Origin: Planctomycetaceae bacterium
GTDB lineage: Bacteria > Planctomycetota > Planctomycetia > Planctomycetales > Planctomycetaceae
NCBI GenBank assembly: GCA_020850695.1
Contig: JADZEF010000229.1
Location: 1 to 39,733 of the forward strand
Direction of reading: 5' to 3'
DNA: 39,733 nucleotides
The translations under genes were made by a program, and so were the position numbers. Positions 9,194 through 18,966 of this stretch are shown in pieces (the stretch's first letter is position 1; each line of letters opens with the position of its first letter). The notes under the pieces were generated by a model. The model saw only the letters and a list, made by a program, of their open reading frames with translations, was not told the DNA's origin and did not search any database.

Positions 9194-9221
9194 TTGACAC
9201 CTCCCCCCGCGGTGATATCCT
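9194..9221 (+). promoter_or_regulatory. Possible sigma-70 promoter upstream of tatA
   Basis: TTGACA at 9194-9199 matches the -35 consensus exactly; TATCCT at 9216-9221 follows after 16 bases. The long distance to the tatA start (about 240 bases) implies a long leader. No other gene was seen between 8826 and 9461. Confidence 0.4.
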
Positions 9222-9461
9222 TTAAGTCAATCCCCGCTCCGCTCTTCACTTCCTGCTCTCCGGCGGGTTCCTGAGTGGACGACCCGGGAGTCCCGCGACC
9301 CTGCGGCTCGGGAAATACGGGCGTCCGCACGCTGACGCACCCGGTTTCTCAAAGCGAGGTGGCGGCTTCCGGTGGCAACGGGTGAGTCCCGGCCGGCCTG
9401 CTTCCGGATGTTCCGGCAGCCACGGCCACCGGCCCCTGTGCCTCACCTGGAGAAGCAGACC

Positions 9462-9689
9462 ATGGTTCACGTTCCCCTTGCCTTTCTGCCAAGCATGGGC
9501 GTTCCCGAACTGATGATTATCGGGGTCATCGCGCTGCTGTTGTTCGGCAAACGCCTGCCAGACGTCGCCCGCAGCCTGGGATCGAGCTTCACACAGTTCA
9601 AGAAGGGTTTGAACGATCCGGCGGACGATTCGGCCTCGTCGTCCGCTTCTTCGTCCCCCTCCGAGCGTCCCCGGCCGCGCGACGAATAG
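9462..9689 (+). CDS. tatA: Twin-arginine translocase subunit TatA/TatE
   Basis: A small pore-forming subunit of the Tat export system, which moves folded proteins across the inner membrane. The 75 residues have the standard order: a short N-terminal segment, a single membrane helix (PELMIIGVIALLLFGKRLP with the family's FGxxxLP hinge), then the amphipathic helix VARSLGSSFTQFKKGL and a Ser/Asp-rich tail. The ATG at 9462 follows GGAGAAG; a longer frame from 9372 is rejected because it would bury the helix. The polysaccharide deacetylase at 32505 carries a twin-arginine signal and is a plausible client. No tatB or tatC lies nearby. Confidence 0.92.
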   Translation: MVHVPLAFLPSMGVPELMIIGVIALLLFGKRLPDVARSLGSSFTQFKKGLNDPADDSASSSASSSPSERPRPRDE

Positions 9690-9728
9690 TGGTCGGCCTC
9701 AGGCAGTTTTTCCGAGAATCGAAATCAC

Positions 9729-9770
9729 GACGCGCGCGGAAGCACTTTCCGCACGCGTCCTTTCGCTTTT
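9729..9770 (+). terminator. tatA: Rho-independent terminator after tatA
   Basis: GACGCGCGCGGAA (9729-9741) pairs with TTCCGCACGCGTC (9747-9759) with one mismatch around a 5-nt loop, followed by a T-rich run (CTTTCGCTTTT) to 9770. Confidence 0.7.
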
Positions 9771-9843
9771 ATGGCGCATATACGGTGTGGCAGGGCCGGA
9801 GAATCGCTCACGGGTTACTGGCCGGGCGAGGGACTATTCTGTT

Positions 9844-11022
<1,179 letters not shown>

Positions 11023-11342
11023 AGCATTGCCTGACCGGTGTGTCACCTCACAACGTCAGCCGGAACGACGCTATGATGGCTCCCGGCAAGTGCTGTGACG
11101 CGATAGGACAAACACCAACCCCGGTGGTGGAATTCCTATTGCGATTCTGTCGCGCATGCCGAAAGTGCGGCATTTACCGGAAGTGCGTGCCAACGCTATC
11201 CGGAGATTCCCGGGGTATGCCGTTCCGCGACATTCGCGTTGAGATTCGGCAATGTGTCCCCGAAACCCAACCTATAGTCGATCAACGGCGAGGGAATTTG
11301 ATTCGTCGCCGGCCGGCGTCTTTCTCAGGCGTTGGGATTGCG
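11023..11342 (+). other. Leader region of the diguanylate cyclase gene
   Basis: 320 bases without a gene. It contains a small hairpin TGCCG / CGGCA around 11158-11173 and a TATAGT at 11273-11278 that may be a -10 box, without a well-placed -35. I looked for a c-di-GMP riboswitch consensus and did not see one. Confidence 0.35.
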
Positions 11343-12314
11343 ATGGGACGTCTCCAGATTCTCTTGGCGGATGACAGTTCGACCAGCCGGATGGTGATCC
11401 GCCGGCTGCTCGTCAGTTGCGACTACGACGTGGTCGAGGTCGACAACGGTGCGGACGCCCTGGCGACGCTCCAGAAAGAGAATGGTCCGCACATCGCCAT
11501 TCTCGACTGGCAGATGCCCGGAATGAGCGGCGTGGACGTCTGCCGGCAGGTGCGGGCTCGGAGCGGCGAGCGCTACGTCTATATGCTCCTGGTGACGGCT
11601 CGCGAAGATCGCAAGAGCCTGCTGGATGGACTGGCTGCCGGCGCCGACGACTATCTTGTCAAGCCGTTCGATACCGAGGAACTGGCCTGCCGACTTCGCA
11701 CGGGGGTTCGAATCATCGAACTCGAAGACCGCTTGCGAAAGGCCCAGGCCCGGCTCGAATACGAAGCGACCCACGACGGCTTGACCGGAATTCTGAACCG
11801 GAATGCAATTCTTGAAATGCTGCACAAGGAGCTGGAACGCAGTCACCGCTCGGGACGTCCCGCCGCAGTCCTCATGGTGGACGTGGACCACTTCAAGCGG
11901 ATCAACGACGTCTACGGCCATGCGACGGGCGACCAGGTGCTTCGGTCGGTGGCGGAGGTGATTCGCCGTTCGGTGCGTCAGTACGACAGCGTCGGGCGTT
12001 ACGGCGGCGAGGAATTCCTCATCGTGCTGCCCGAGACAAGCCCAGGGGATGTCGAAACCATCGCCGAGCGGATCCGTGCTGCGGCGGCATCAACGCCGAT
12101 TCTGCTCGACGGGCGCAATGTCTTCGTCACGCTGAGCATCGGAATCGATACGACGGGGCCGGATGACGTGGCGGATGCCGAGCGGATGGTGTCCGCGGCC
12201 GACATGGCCATGTATCAGGCAAAAAACGCAGGTCGGAATCGCGTCCACCGTCGGGTTCAGTCGCGGCCGATAAACCGCCTTCGTGAAGGCGCCGCTCTGG
12301 CCGGCACAAATTGA
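11343..12314 (+). CDS. Response regulator with GGDEF diguanylate cyclase output
   Basis: A two-domain signalling protein that probably makes cyclic di-GMP when phosphorylated by a histidine kinase, in the cytoplasm. The receiver (about residues 3-120) has the acidic pair Asp10/Asp11, phospho-acceptor Asp55 in LDWQMPG, Thr85 and Lys107 in VKPF, so it is intact. A linker helix leads to the GGDEF domain with metal site VDVDHFK, active site GGEEF at 221-225 and an inhibitory-type RxxD (RQYD, 212-215) five residues upstream. It should therefore be active and subject to product inhibition. The PleD/WspR-like layout of a single receiver plus GGDEF is common. ATG 11343 is chosen; TTG 11298 with GAGGGAA upstream is an alternative. 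No kinase partner adjoins it. Confidence 0.93.
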   Translation: MGRLQILLADDSSTSRMVIRRLLVSCDYDVVEVDNGADALATLQKENGPHIAILDWQMPGMSGVDVCRQVRARSGERYVYMLLVTAREDRKSLLDGLAAGADDYLVKPFDTEELACRLRTGVRIIELEDRLRKAQARLEYEATHDGLTGILNRNAILEMLHKELERSHRSGRPAAVLMVDVDHFKRINDVYGHATGDQVLRSVAEVIRRSVRQYDSVGRYGGEEFLIVLPETSPGDVETIAERIRAAAASTPILLDGRNVFVTLSIGIDTTGPDDVADAERMVSAADMAMYQAKNAGRNRVHRRVQSRPINRLREGAALAGTN

Positions 12315-12386
12315 CCGCATTGACAGACAACTTATGCCTCGGGCTTTCCGCCCGGCGGGGCGTCCGCTAGGCTCGAAGCGATCGAT

Positions 12387-12401
12387 GCCCCGCTGCGGGG
12401 C
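12387..12401 (+). terminator. Small GC hairpin between the cyclase and the permease
   Basis: GCCCCG, loop CTG, CGGGGC form a 6-bp stem without a T tract, 73 bases after the cyclase stop and 36 before the permease start. It could be an attenuator or weak terminator; low certainty. Confidence 0.25.
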
Positions 12402-12436
12402 GGTCGAAAGACGAATCGCCGGACCGTGGAAAGCCC

Positions 12437-13270
12437 GTGTCTCGAGTTCATTACGCCCGCGTCTACTGGACGTTCTTCCGCAACTCGCTCGTCCGCGAGA
12501 TGTCGTTCCGCGGGAACTTCCTCATCGAGATCCTGACGCGGGCGTTCTGGTTCACCGCACAGCTCGTCCTGTTCGACATCATCTTCCGGAACGTTCCCGC
12601 CATTCAGGACTGGAGCCGCGAAGAGTACTTCGCCTTCATGGCGACCGGCATGCTGATCAATGCCGCAGTCGAAACGTTCTTCATGCCGAACTGCGCCAAC
12701 ATCAGCGAGCTGATTCGCACCGGCAACCTCGACTTCGCGCTGCTCAAGCCGATCGACACGCAGTTTCTGGTGTCATTCGAGAAGGTCGAGCTGGCGATGG
12801 TGAACCAGGTGCTGATGGCGCTGGGATTGCTGGGTTATTCTCTGTGGAAGCTTCGAGCTTCGGGGCAGATGGCCGAGCCGATCACCGTCACTGACGTCGT
12901 CATGTACCTGACGTTGCTGGCCGTGGGCGTTGCATTCTTCTATTCGCTGATGCTGGCCCTGGCGAGCACCAGCGTGTGGATCGGCCGCAATCAGGGGCTC
13001 TACGACTTCTGGTTCTACGTCACCGTCTTCGCCCGCTACCCTCAAAGCATCTACAGCGGAACGCCGCTTGGCGAAGTGATCCGGTTCGCGTTCTCGTACA
13101 TCGTGCCGATCCTGCTCGTGGTCACCGTCCCCGCCCGTGTCCTGGTGCACAAGGCACTCGAGCCGAGCTGGTTGACGGCGGTGGCGGTGGGCTCGGCGGT
13201 GCTGGGGTTGGTCGTGTCGAGGATGATCTTTCAGTGGTCGCTGACGAAGTATCGCAGCGCCAGCAGTTGA
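12437..13270 (+). CDS. ABC-2 type transporter permease (ABC2_membrane_6-like)
   Basis: A 277-residue inner-membrane permease resembling the uncharacterised ABC-2 permeases of COG3694 (DUF990 type). About six hydrophobic segments are visible, including [59 protein letters not shown] and [14 protein letters not shown]. Family-type features are the [12 protein letters not shown] loop and [16 protein letters not shown]. Such permeases usually work with a second permease and an ATPase from the same operon. Neither is adjacent: upstream is the cyclase gene and downstream a convergent gene. So the partners must be elsewhere or the subunit acts differently. Substrate unknown. The start is GTG 12437 with a weak GGAAAG upstream. 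Confidence 0.8.
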   Translation: MSRVHYARVYWTFFRNSLVREMSFRGNFLIEILTRAFWFTAQLVLFDIIFRNVPAIQDWSREEYFAFMATGMLINAAVETFFMPNCANISELIRTGNLDFALLKPIDTQFLVSFEKVELAMVNQVLMALGLLGYSLWKLRASGQMAEPITVTDVVMYLTLLAVGVAFFYSLMLALASTSVWIGRNQGLYDFWFYVTVFARYPQSIYSGTPLGEVIRFAFSYIVPILLVVTVPARVLVHKALEPSWLTAVAVGSAVLGLVVSRMIFQWSLTKYRSASS

Positions 13271-13341
13271 GAGGCGAAGACACCGCGAACCCGCAAGCGA
13301 CGATTGTGTGCGGATTGGAGCGACCGAAGAGGGGCGCACAC

Positions 13342-14259
13342 CTACACCTTGTGACGCGGGGCGTCGATCCATCCACTGTCGACGAAGCGCCGCATCAGGA
13401 ACCTCATCCAGTGCTCGACCTGGATGGGGAGACGGTCGGCAGCCAGCGGTTCTTCCGGCGGAGGATCGACCGCGACGAAACCGTCGAGGTCGAGGCGAAC
13501 CAGCCAGCGCTCTTCTTTCGCAGCTTCGTTCATGCGGTCCATGACGCGCTTGGCCCAGACGATTCCGAAGGAGTCCCGGAAGTCACGCCAGACGGATTCC
13601 CAGTGGGTTAGATCGGGCAGCGGCATTGCGGGACCTGCCGTTTGATTCGTCGCTCTTCGCGAGCGGACGGTCAGGTACGTTGCCAGGGCCAGAAGTGTCG
13701 TGGCTGAGGCGCGAGCCGACGTTGACTCGAGCGGGGTCCATTCGACGAAGTGGAGCATCAGGGCTACCGCTGCGATGGCGTAAAGTATCGCCGCGAGGGT
13801 ATGCCGTGTTCCGAAGTAGTTTCCTGCTCCCATCGTCAGAACGACGGCGAAGCCAAGGATGTGCGGGCCTTCCAGGAGCAGGCCGCGCGGGGGACCGTCT
13901 TCGGACCAGGCGTTAATCGCCGGCCACAACAGAACGAGTCCGAGCGGGAGCAGCACGAACCACGTCCAGGCGTGCGCGCCGGGCCGGCGTGCTCCCAGGA
14001 CGGCGACCGGGGGAATCAGCAGGCTGATCGCGGCCAGATACCAAAGCAGTTCGCGCCATGCCTCGGGGACCGAATCGAACATCGAAACGATCCATGCTGC
14101 GACGATCGTCCCGAGCGACGCGAGAAGCGTCAGCCACGCGACCGTCAGCGTCGTGCCTTTCAAGGCGGTGCGGGCTCGTCCAATCGCGGCCATCATCGCC
14201 AGCAGGGTCGCTGCCGCAAGAATCGGAAGAATCGCGTTCAAGCCGCTCACCGGATCCAC
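13342..14259 (-). CDS. Polytopic membrane protein coupled to mqnP, function unknown
   Basis: 305 residues; no family recognised. The N-terminal 200 residues hold about seven hydrophobic segments (ILPILAAATLLAMMAAIG, LLWYLAAISLLIPPVAVLG, WFVLLPLGLVLLWPAI). The C-terminal 100 residues are soluble, with HWESVWRDFRDSFGIVWAKR and a Trp/Arg-rich end. GTG 14259 overlaps the upstream mqnP gene by 13 bases. A second GTG at 14250 overlaps its stop as GTGA, the arrangement typical of translational coupling. The gene is thus very likely in one transcript with the prenyltransferase and may serve quinone or membrane metabolism, but that is inference from position only. Confidence 0.75.
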   Translation of the reverse strand: MDPVSGLNAILPILAAATLLAMMAAIGRARTALKGTTLTVAWLTLLASLGTIVAAWIVSMFDSVPEAWRELLWYLAAISLLIPPVAVLGARRPGAHAWTWFVLLPLGLVLLWPAINAWSEDGPPRGLLLEGPHILGFAVVLTMGAGNYFGTRHTLAAILYAIAAVALMLHFVEWTPLESTSARASATTLLALATYLTVRSRRATNQTAGPAMPLPDLTHWESVWRDFRDSFGIVWAKRVMDRMNEAAKEERWLVRLDLDGFVAVDPPPEEPLAADRLPIQVEHWMRFLMRRFVDSGWIDAPRHKV

Positions 14260-15116
14260 ACGTCGGCCGCGCCGACCAGCAACAGGCCGAGCGAGATCAC
14301 CGCGTTGACGTGAAAGAAGGCCTGGTTGACGCGCGACAGGTCATCCGGGCGGACGAGCCAGTGTTCGTACGCCAACAGCAGGGTGACTGCCAAAACGCCA
14401 ACGAAAAAGATCGTTCCCAGGTGCGCGACCTGCCACAGCCCGAAGAGGGCCGCCGCGGCACACGCATGGCTGAGCATGGCGAGCTTGAGGGCCGTTGGCA
14501 CGCCGAATCGCGACGGGATACTGAAGAGCCGGTGGGTGCGATCGAAGTCGACATCCTGGCATGCGTAAAGGATGTCGAAGCCTCCGACCCAGAAGAAGAT
14601 GACCGCCGCGAGGAGCAGCGGCGGCGCTTCGATCGTTTCCCGCAAGGCGATCCAGGCTGCGATCGGAGAGAGCATCAGGGCCGCCGACAGCCAGTAGTGG
14701 CACAGCGACGTGAATCGCTTGGCCAGCGAGTATCCCATCAGAAAGAGAAGGACTGGAACGGAGAGGTAGATCGGCCAGCGATTCGGAAGAAAGAGCAGCG
14801 TCGCGGCGATGAATGCCATGCTGCAGATCGCCGTGAAGGCGATCACGCTGGGAACGCTGAGAAGCCCGGCCGGAATGTGGCGGCGTGCGGTGCGGGGGTT
14901 GCCCGCGTCAATGCGATGGTCGACAAGCCGGTTGAAGGCCATGGCGGCGGAACGTGCGAAGACCATGCACAGGAGGATACCGGCGAGGTGTTGCCACTGG
15001 AACGGAGAGTCGGGCTCGCGCCAGGCGAGAATGGCGGCGAAGAGTGCGAACGGGAGCGCGAAGACCGTGTGGCTGAAACGGATGAGTTCGAGGAAGTGCT
15101 TGAGGCGGGCAAACAT
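14247..15116 (-). CDS. mqnP: UbiA-family prenyltransferase, MqnP type
   Basis: An integral membrane enzyme that attaches a polyprenyl chain to an aromatic ring. Its motifs fit the futalosine-pathway branch, where the acceptor is 1,4-dihydroxy-6-naphthoate. The first Asp-rich motif is NRLVDHRIDAGNPRTARR and the second YACQDVDFDRTHRL followed by SIPSRFG. About nine membrane helices are expected and visible. With ATG 15116 the protein is 289 residues, the usual family length, beginning MFARLKHFLELIRFSHTVFA. The frame continues upstream to 15467, but that part is Pro/Arg/Ser-rich and lies in the divergent cls promoter. Presence of mqnE 3 kb away supports the assignment over UbiA of ubiquinone synthesis. 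No strong ribosome site is seen. Confidence 0.87.
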   Translation of the reverse strand: MFARLKHFLELIRFSHTVFALPFALFAAILAWREPDSPFQWQHLAGILLCMVFARSAAMAFNRLVDHRIDAGNPRTARRHIPAGLLSVPSVIAFTAICSMAFIAATLLFLPNRWPIYLSVPVLLFLMGYSLAKRFTSLCHYWLSAALMLSPIAAWIALRETIEAPPLLLAAVIFFWVGGFDILYACQDVDFDRTHRLFSIPSRFGVPTALKLAMLSHACAAAALFGLWQVAHLGTIFFVGVLAVTLLLAYEHWLVRPDDLSRVNQAFFHVNAVISLGLLLVGAADVWIR

Positions 15117-15328
15117 GATGCGTGCATGTATCGGGGGGGAATATCCGAGGATTGTAGCCACGTGGCGGCGCAGGGGCATCTGAATCGGAGGGAAGTCTGG
15201 ATTCGCGGTAGAGACGGGCTGCCGTCGTCCTTGCTTGCGCTTCGGACTCCTCGCGGCCGGGACTCCTGTCGGGCGGGCGGGAAAGCTATCATGCCGCCAC
15301 TCGATCGAACCGGCTTCGAGGGCGCACA

Positions 15329-16798
15329 ATGTCTCTGGCGACGATGTGGTGGGACAACTGGGAGTCGCACGTGTGGCACGTGCTTGAGACGTTTGTCCTG
15401 GGATACCTGTTGACTCTGATCTTGATTCGGTGGGTACTGCTGACGCCGAATCGCGCGGCGGCTTCAACGACGGCCTGGATTCTCACGATCATCCTGCTGC
15501 CCTTCGTCGGAGGGCTGCTGTTCGCGGTCTTCGGAATCAATCGCGTCGAGCGGCGGGCGGCGAGAAAGCAGGCCGCCCGGAAGGCGGTGGGCAAGTCGCA
15601 CCTCAGTCTCGAACATCACGAACTGAAGACGATTGATCCCGAGGACGAGGCGATCGAACGGTTGCGGGCACTGACAACGCGCGTGGCCGGCAATCAGCCG
15701 ACGCGCGGGAATGAAGTCGAGATTCTGTGCGACACCAACCGTACGCTCGGCCTGATCAAGCAGGCGGTCCTCGCAGCCCGCGAGACGCTGCACTTCGAGT
15801 ATTACATCTGGCAGCCCGACCGCACCGGCAGGAACCTGCGCGACCTGCTGATCCAACGGGCCCGCGAAGGAGTGAAGGTGCGATTTCTGTACGACGGGCT
15901 GGGGTCAATGTGGCTCGGCCGCAAGTTCCTCAAGCCGATGCGCGAGGCGGGGATTCAGATCGCGACCTTTCTGCCGGGGCAGACATTTCGCGAGAAGTGG
16001 TCGATCAACCTGCGGAACCACCGGAAGATCGTCATTGCGGACGGCGAGGTTGGATTCACGGGCGGAATGAACATCGGCAACGAGTATCTGGGGAAGAATC
16101 CCGAGTTGGGGTACTGGCGCGATTCGCACCTGCGATTGCGCGGGCCCGCGGTGAAGCAGCTGCAGCAGGTCTTCGTCGAGGACTGGTACTATGCGACCGG
16201 CGAAGTGCTGAAGGACCAGGACTGCTTTCCGCCGACCGAGGCGAAGGGTGATGTGATCGCGCAGGTGATCGCGAGCGAGCCGGCGGGCGACACGCATGCG
16301 TTCCTGGCCGTGTTCTTCGCGGCCATCAACGAGGCCCGCGAGCGGATCATCCTGGCGACGTCGTACTTCGTGCCGCCTGATCCGCTGGTGACGGCCCTTC
16401 AGAACGCGGCGCTGCGGGGCGTCGAAGTGAAGCTGCTGGTGGCGGGACGCTCGGCCCACAGCAGCACGGTCCTGGCGGGGCGGTCGTACTACGAGACGCT
16501 GATGAGCGCCGGCGTGCAGATCTACGAGTATCAGCAGGGACTGCTCCACTCGAAGACGCTGACGATCGACGGCTGCTGGTCGCTGGTCGGATCGGCGAAC
16601 TTCGACAACCGCAGCCTGATCTTGAACTTCGAGGCGGGGGTGGCGTTATACGACGAAGGCCTGGCCCGGACATTGGAAGAGCAATTCGAGTCCGATCTGG
16701 CGCGGTCGAAGCGGGTCGATCCCGTCGAGTGGGAGAAGCGGCCGGCGCGGCGGATCATCGTGGAGAACGCGTGGCGATTGTTTGCGCCGGTGCTTTAG
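15329..16798 (+). CDS. cls: Cardiolipin synthase (phospholipase D family)
   Basis: Inner-membrane enzyme that condenses two phosphatidylglycerol molecules to cardiolipin and glycerol. Two N-terminal membrane helices (FVLGYLLTLILIRWVLL and WILTIILLPFVGGLLFAVFG) precede two phospholipase-D catalytic motifs. HKD motif 1 is His231-Lys233-Asp238 in HRKIVIADGEVGFTGGMN. HKD motif 2 is His407-Lys409-Asp414 in HSKTLTIDGCWSLVGSAN. The length of 489 residues is standard for the ClsA type. ATG 15329 follows GAGGG. It diverges from mqnP and is followed by a hairpin repeat element and then a convergent gene. Both catalytic motifs are complete, so the enzyme should be active. Confidence 0.93.
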   Translation: MSLATMWWDNWESHVWHVLETFVLGYLLTLILIRWVLLTPNRAAASTTAWILTIILLPFVGGLLFAVFGINRVERRAARKQAARKAVGKSHLSLEHHELKTIDPEDEAIERLRALTTRVAGNQPTRGNEVEILCDTNRTLGLIKQAVLAARETLHFEYYIWQPDRTGRNLRDLLIQRAREGVKVRFLYDGLGSMWLGRKFLKPMREAGIQIATFLPGQTFREKWSINLRNHRKIVIADGEVGFTGGMNIGNEYLGKNPELGYWRDSHLRLRGPAVKQLQQVFVEDWYYATGEVLKDQDCFPPTEAKGDVIAQVIASEPAGDTHAFLAVFFAAINEARERIILATSYFVPPDPLVTALQNAALRGVEVKLLVAGRSAHSSTVLAGRSYYETLMSAGVQIYEYQQGLLHSKTLTIDGCWSLVGSANFDNRSLILNFEAGVALYDEGLARTLEEQFESDLARSKRVDPVEWEKRPARRIIVENAWRLFAPVL

Positions 16799-16800
16799 GG

Positions 16801-16893
16801 GGAAGTGGGTAGTGGGTAGCCAGAAAGAAGAAGGCCTTCTGGCTCTCCTTTGTCCTCTGGCTACCCACTACCCACTATCAACTACCCACTTCC
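16801..16893. repeat. GTGGGTAGCCAGA inverted-repeat element, copy 2
   Basis: Starts two bases after the cls stop. The left arm 16801-16824 and the right arm 16856-16893 share the inverted words GTGGGTAGTGGGTAGCCAGA and TCTGGCTACCCACTACCCAC. The right arm carries one additional CAACTACCCACT unit. The 31-nt centre differs from the centre of the copy at 9086-9185. Confidence 0.85.
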
Positions 16894-16906
16894 AAAGAAC
16901 GAAGAA

Positions 16907-16934
16907 GGGGCGGCCCTCTTTCGAGTGCCGCCCC
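16907..16934 (-). terminator. Hairpin between cls and the Cys-rich gene
   Basis: GGGGCGGC (16907-16914) pairs with GCCGCCCC (16927-16934) around 12 nt. On the minus strand it is followed by a T-rich stretch (CTTCTTCGTTCTTT), so it probably ends the minus-strand Cys-rich gene transcript. Confidence 0.5.
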
Positions 16935-17007
16935 CCTTGTCAGGCAAGGTTCTTCAGAAGACCCATCCGGTTCTGACGAGCCGAACAGTCATTGACTCCA
17001 ACCTGAA

Positions 17008-18420
17008 TCACTTCACGTCGCAGGCGCCGTTGGCGCATCCGCCAACCGCACAGCCCGTCGCACAGCCGTTGTTGCAGCAGGTGTTGCAGCACGAGGTGCA
17101 GCAGGTGTTGCAGACCTGGTAGGGAACCTGCTTGCAGATCGTCTTGGGGACGCAGCGGGTGCAGGTGACCTGAACCTGGCGGGGAACGCACTTCGTGCAG
17201 GTGCGGTACTCGGTCGTGCAAACCTGCTTGCAGACGCAGTACGGAACCTTACGGATGCACTGTTCCTTGACCATTTCGCAAGTGCAGTAGGCAACCTTCT
17301 TCGTGTGGCATTCCTTCACCATCTCGCACACGCAGTAGGGAACCTTCTTCGTGATGCATTCCTCAACCCACTCGCAGGTGCAGTAAGGAACCTTCTTCGT
17401 GCAGGTCTCGGTCACGGTACGGCAGACCGTGTACGGAACCTTCTTCGTGTGGCATTCCTTGACCATCCGGCAGGTGGTGTAGGCGACCTTCTTCACCGTC
17501 GTGCAGGGCACGCACTTGCAGACCGTGTAGGGAATCTGCTTCTTGCAGACTTCCTGCACGTAGCGGGTGCAGCAGATTTCGCGCTGCTCGGTGCGGGGGC
17601 ACCACACCTTCTTGCAGCAGGTCGTCGGCGGGCACTGAACCTGGACTTGCTTGCAGCAGCCCGGGTGGTACACGCAGCAGCAGGTGCAAGGATCGTACGA
17701 CCAGGTGCCCGGCTCCTGGACGCACTTCGTCACGATCGCGCCCGGGATCGTCTCGGTGACCGTCTTCCACTCGCCGCAGCAGACGTTGACGATTTTCTTC
17801 TCGACAACGGGCTTGCAGATCGTGTAGCAGCATTCCTTGTAGCAGGTCTGCGTCTCGGTCTTGTAGGTCGTGCAGCACACGTCCTTGTAGCAGGTCTCGT
17901 AGACCGGCTTGCAGGTCGTGTAGACGCATTCCTTGTAGCAGGTCTCGTAGACCGGCTTGCAGACGGTGTAGCACACGTCCTTGTAGCAGGTCTTGTAGAT
18001 CGGCTTGCGGATCTTGCAGGTCACGTCTTTGTAGCAGGTCTTGTACACCGGCTTGCAGCAGGTGTAGGTCACGTCCTTGTAGCAGGTCTTGTAGACCGGC
18101 TTGCAGATCGTGTAGCACTCATCGCGGTAGCAGGTCTCGTAGACGTTCTTCGTGCAGGTGTAGGGCACCTTCTCGCAGACCGTGTCGTAAACCGTCTTGC
18201 AGCAGGTGTAGTCCTGCTTCTCCCAAACCGTCTCGTAAACCGTCTTGTAGCAGGTCTGGCAGCTCGTCTTCGCTTCGGTGTACCCGCAGGAAGGAGCGCA
18301 GCACTGGGTGGGACAGCAACAATAGTTTGCCGCACCGCCGTAGCCAGCGTCCGCGTTCCGCCCGCCCGCGGTCGCCAGTACCATGGCCGCGAGTACGGGA
18401 ATCCATCGTGCCTTGTTCAT
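17008..18420 (-). CDS. Secreted Cys-rich protein built from 16-residue repeats (YTV-like)
   Basis: 470 residues. A signal peptide (MNKARWIPVLAAMVLATAGG) leads into two repeat blocks. Block A (about residues 55-205) repeats a 16-residue unit of the form CKPVYKTCYKDVTYTC roughly nine times. Block B (about 294-400) repeats another 16-residue unit of the form KKVPYCVCEMVKECHT about six times. A Cys/Pro-rich centre and a tail with CCTSCCNTCC separate and end them. Tyr-Thr-Val/Cys at a fixed place in each unit recalls the Cys-rich YTV-repeat proteins reported from planctomycete cell walls, so a structural envelope role with disulfide cross-links is likely but inferred. ATG 18420 has AAAGGGAA upstream. 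Nucleotide repeats of 48 nt mirror the protein repeats. It is unlike the shorter Cys-rich protein at 8367 in unit sequence. Confidence 0.88.
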   Translation of the reverse strand: MNKARWIPVLAAMVLATAGGRNADAGYGGAANYCCCPTQCCAPSCGYTEAKTSCQTCYKTVYETVWEKQDYTCCKTVYDTVCEKVPYTCTKNVYETCYRDECYTICKPVYKTCYKDVTYTCCKPVYKTCYKDVTCKIRKPIYKTCYKDVCYTVCKPVYETCYKECVYTTCKPVYETCYKDVCCTTYKTETQTCYKECCYTICKPVVEKKIVNVCCGEWKTVTETIPGAIVTKCVQEPGTWSYDPCTCCCVYHPGCCKQVQVQCPPTTCCKKVWCPRTEQREICCTRYVQEVCKKQIPYTVCKCVPCTTVKKVAYTTCRMVKECHTKKVPYTVCRTVTETCTKKVPYCTCEWVEECITKKVPYCVCEMVKECHTKKVAYCTCEMVKEQCIRKVPYCVCKQVCTTEYRTCTKCVPRQVQVTCTRCVPKTICKQVPYQVCNTCCTSCCNTCCNNGCATGCAVGGCANGACDVK

Positions 18421-18966
18421 TGCTCGTTGTTCCCTTTGAAAAATCGAACCCGGATTCGGAATCTGAATGTCTGGGGCCTTGCCCGTCCCTCTTTACGTCG
18501 TCAATCCAGATTGCCCTCTTGAACAAGGCGTCGTGGTTTACCGGGCTTGCGGGCGTGGAGAAGTCTTCGTGCCATGAACCGCCGGAATAACCCCTACCAC
18601 CGGAACCGAGATTTCGCGAAAAAACCGTCGAGAAGACGAGCAGGCAGGCGGAACGTCAGATCGGACGGATGTTGGAACGGCTTTCGGACAGGAGTTCAGC
18701 CTTTCACTTCCAACGGCCGCTGGGTGTGGGGACCGATCCCGATCGGAAGTTCTCGCGAGGCGAGGCATTTGACGTCGTCAGGTTGCCGAGACCGTCGGAG
18801 GGCGTGCGTCAAAGGGTGACGGTCGGCTAAGATAGGCGTTCGCCGGTCGACGGGTTCGGCCCGCTGGATGCTGAATTTCGGGTGAGTTCGCGCTCGCATT
18901 CACCCGGTCCGCGGGCGGATCGAACCTGGCTCCGCATTCTTTGCAAGGATGAACAAGGACCGTTTG
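18421..18966. other. Divergent intergenic region, no gene seen
   Basis: About 545 bases between the Cys-rich gene (-) and the CphA-like gene (+). Open frames here are Arg-rich and lack domains. No convincing promoter pair or strong hairpin was found by eye. Confidence 0.45.

Noticed and set aside
11023..11342. Possible c-di-GMP riboswitch upstream of the diguanylate cyclase
   Set aside because: Only a 5-bp hairpin was seen; the conserved GEMM elements were not found by eye.
17030..18280. Regular 48-nt repeats considered as a CRISPR array
   Set aside because: The repeats are in frame, encode a conserved 16-residue unit, have no unique spacers and no cas genes are near.
17305..18522. 405-codon plus-strand frame opposite the Cys-rich protein, itself repetitive (Ala/Leu/Val/Arg)
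   Set aside because: The repeats are the antisense image of the 48-nt coding repeats; the minus-strand frame has a signal peptide and a ribosome site.
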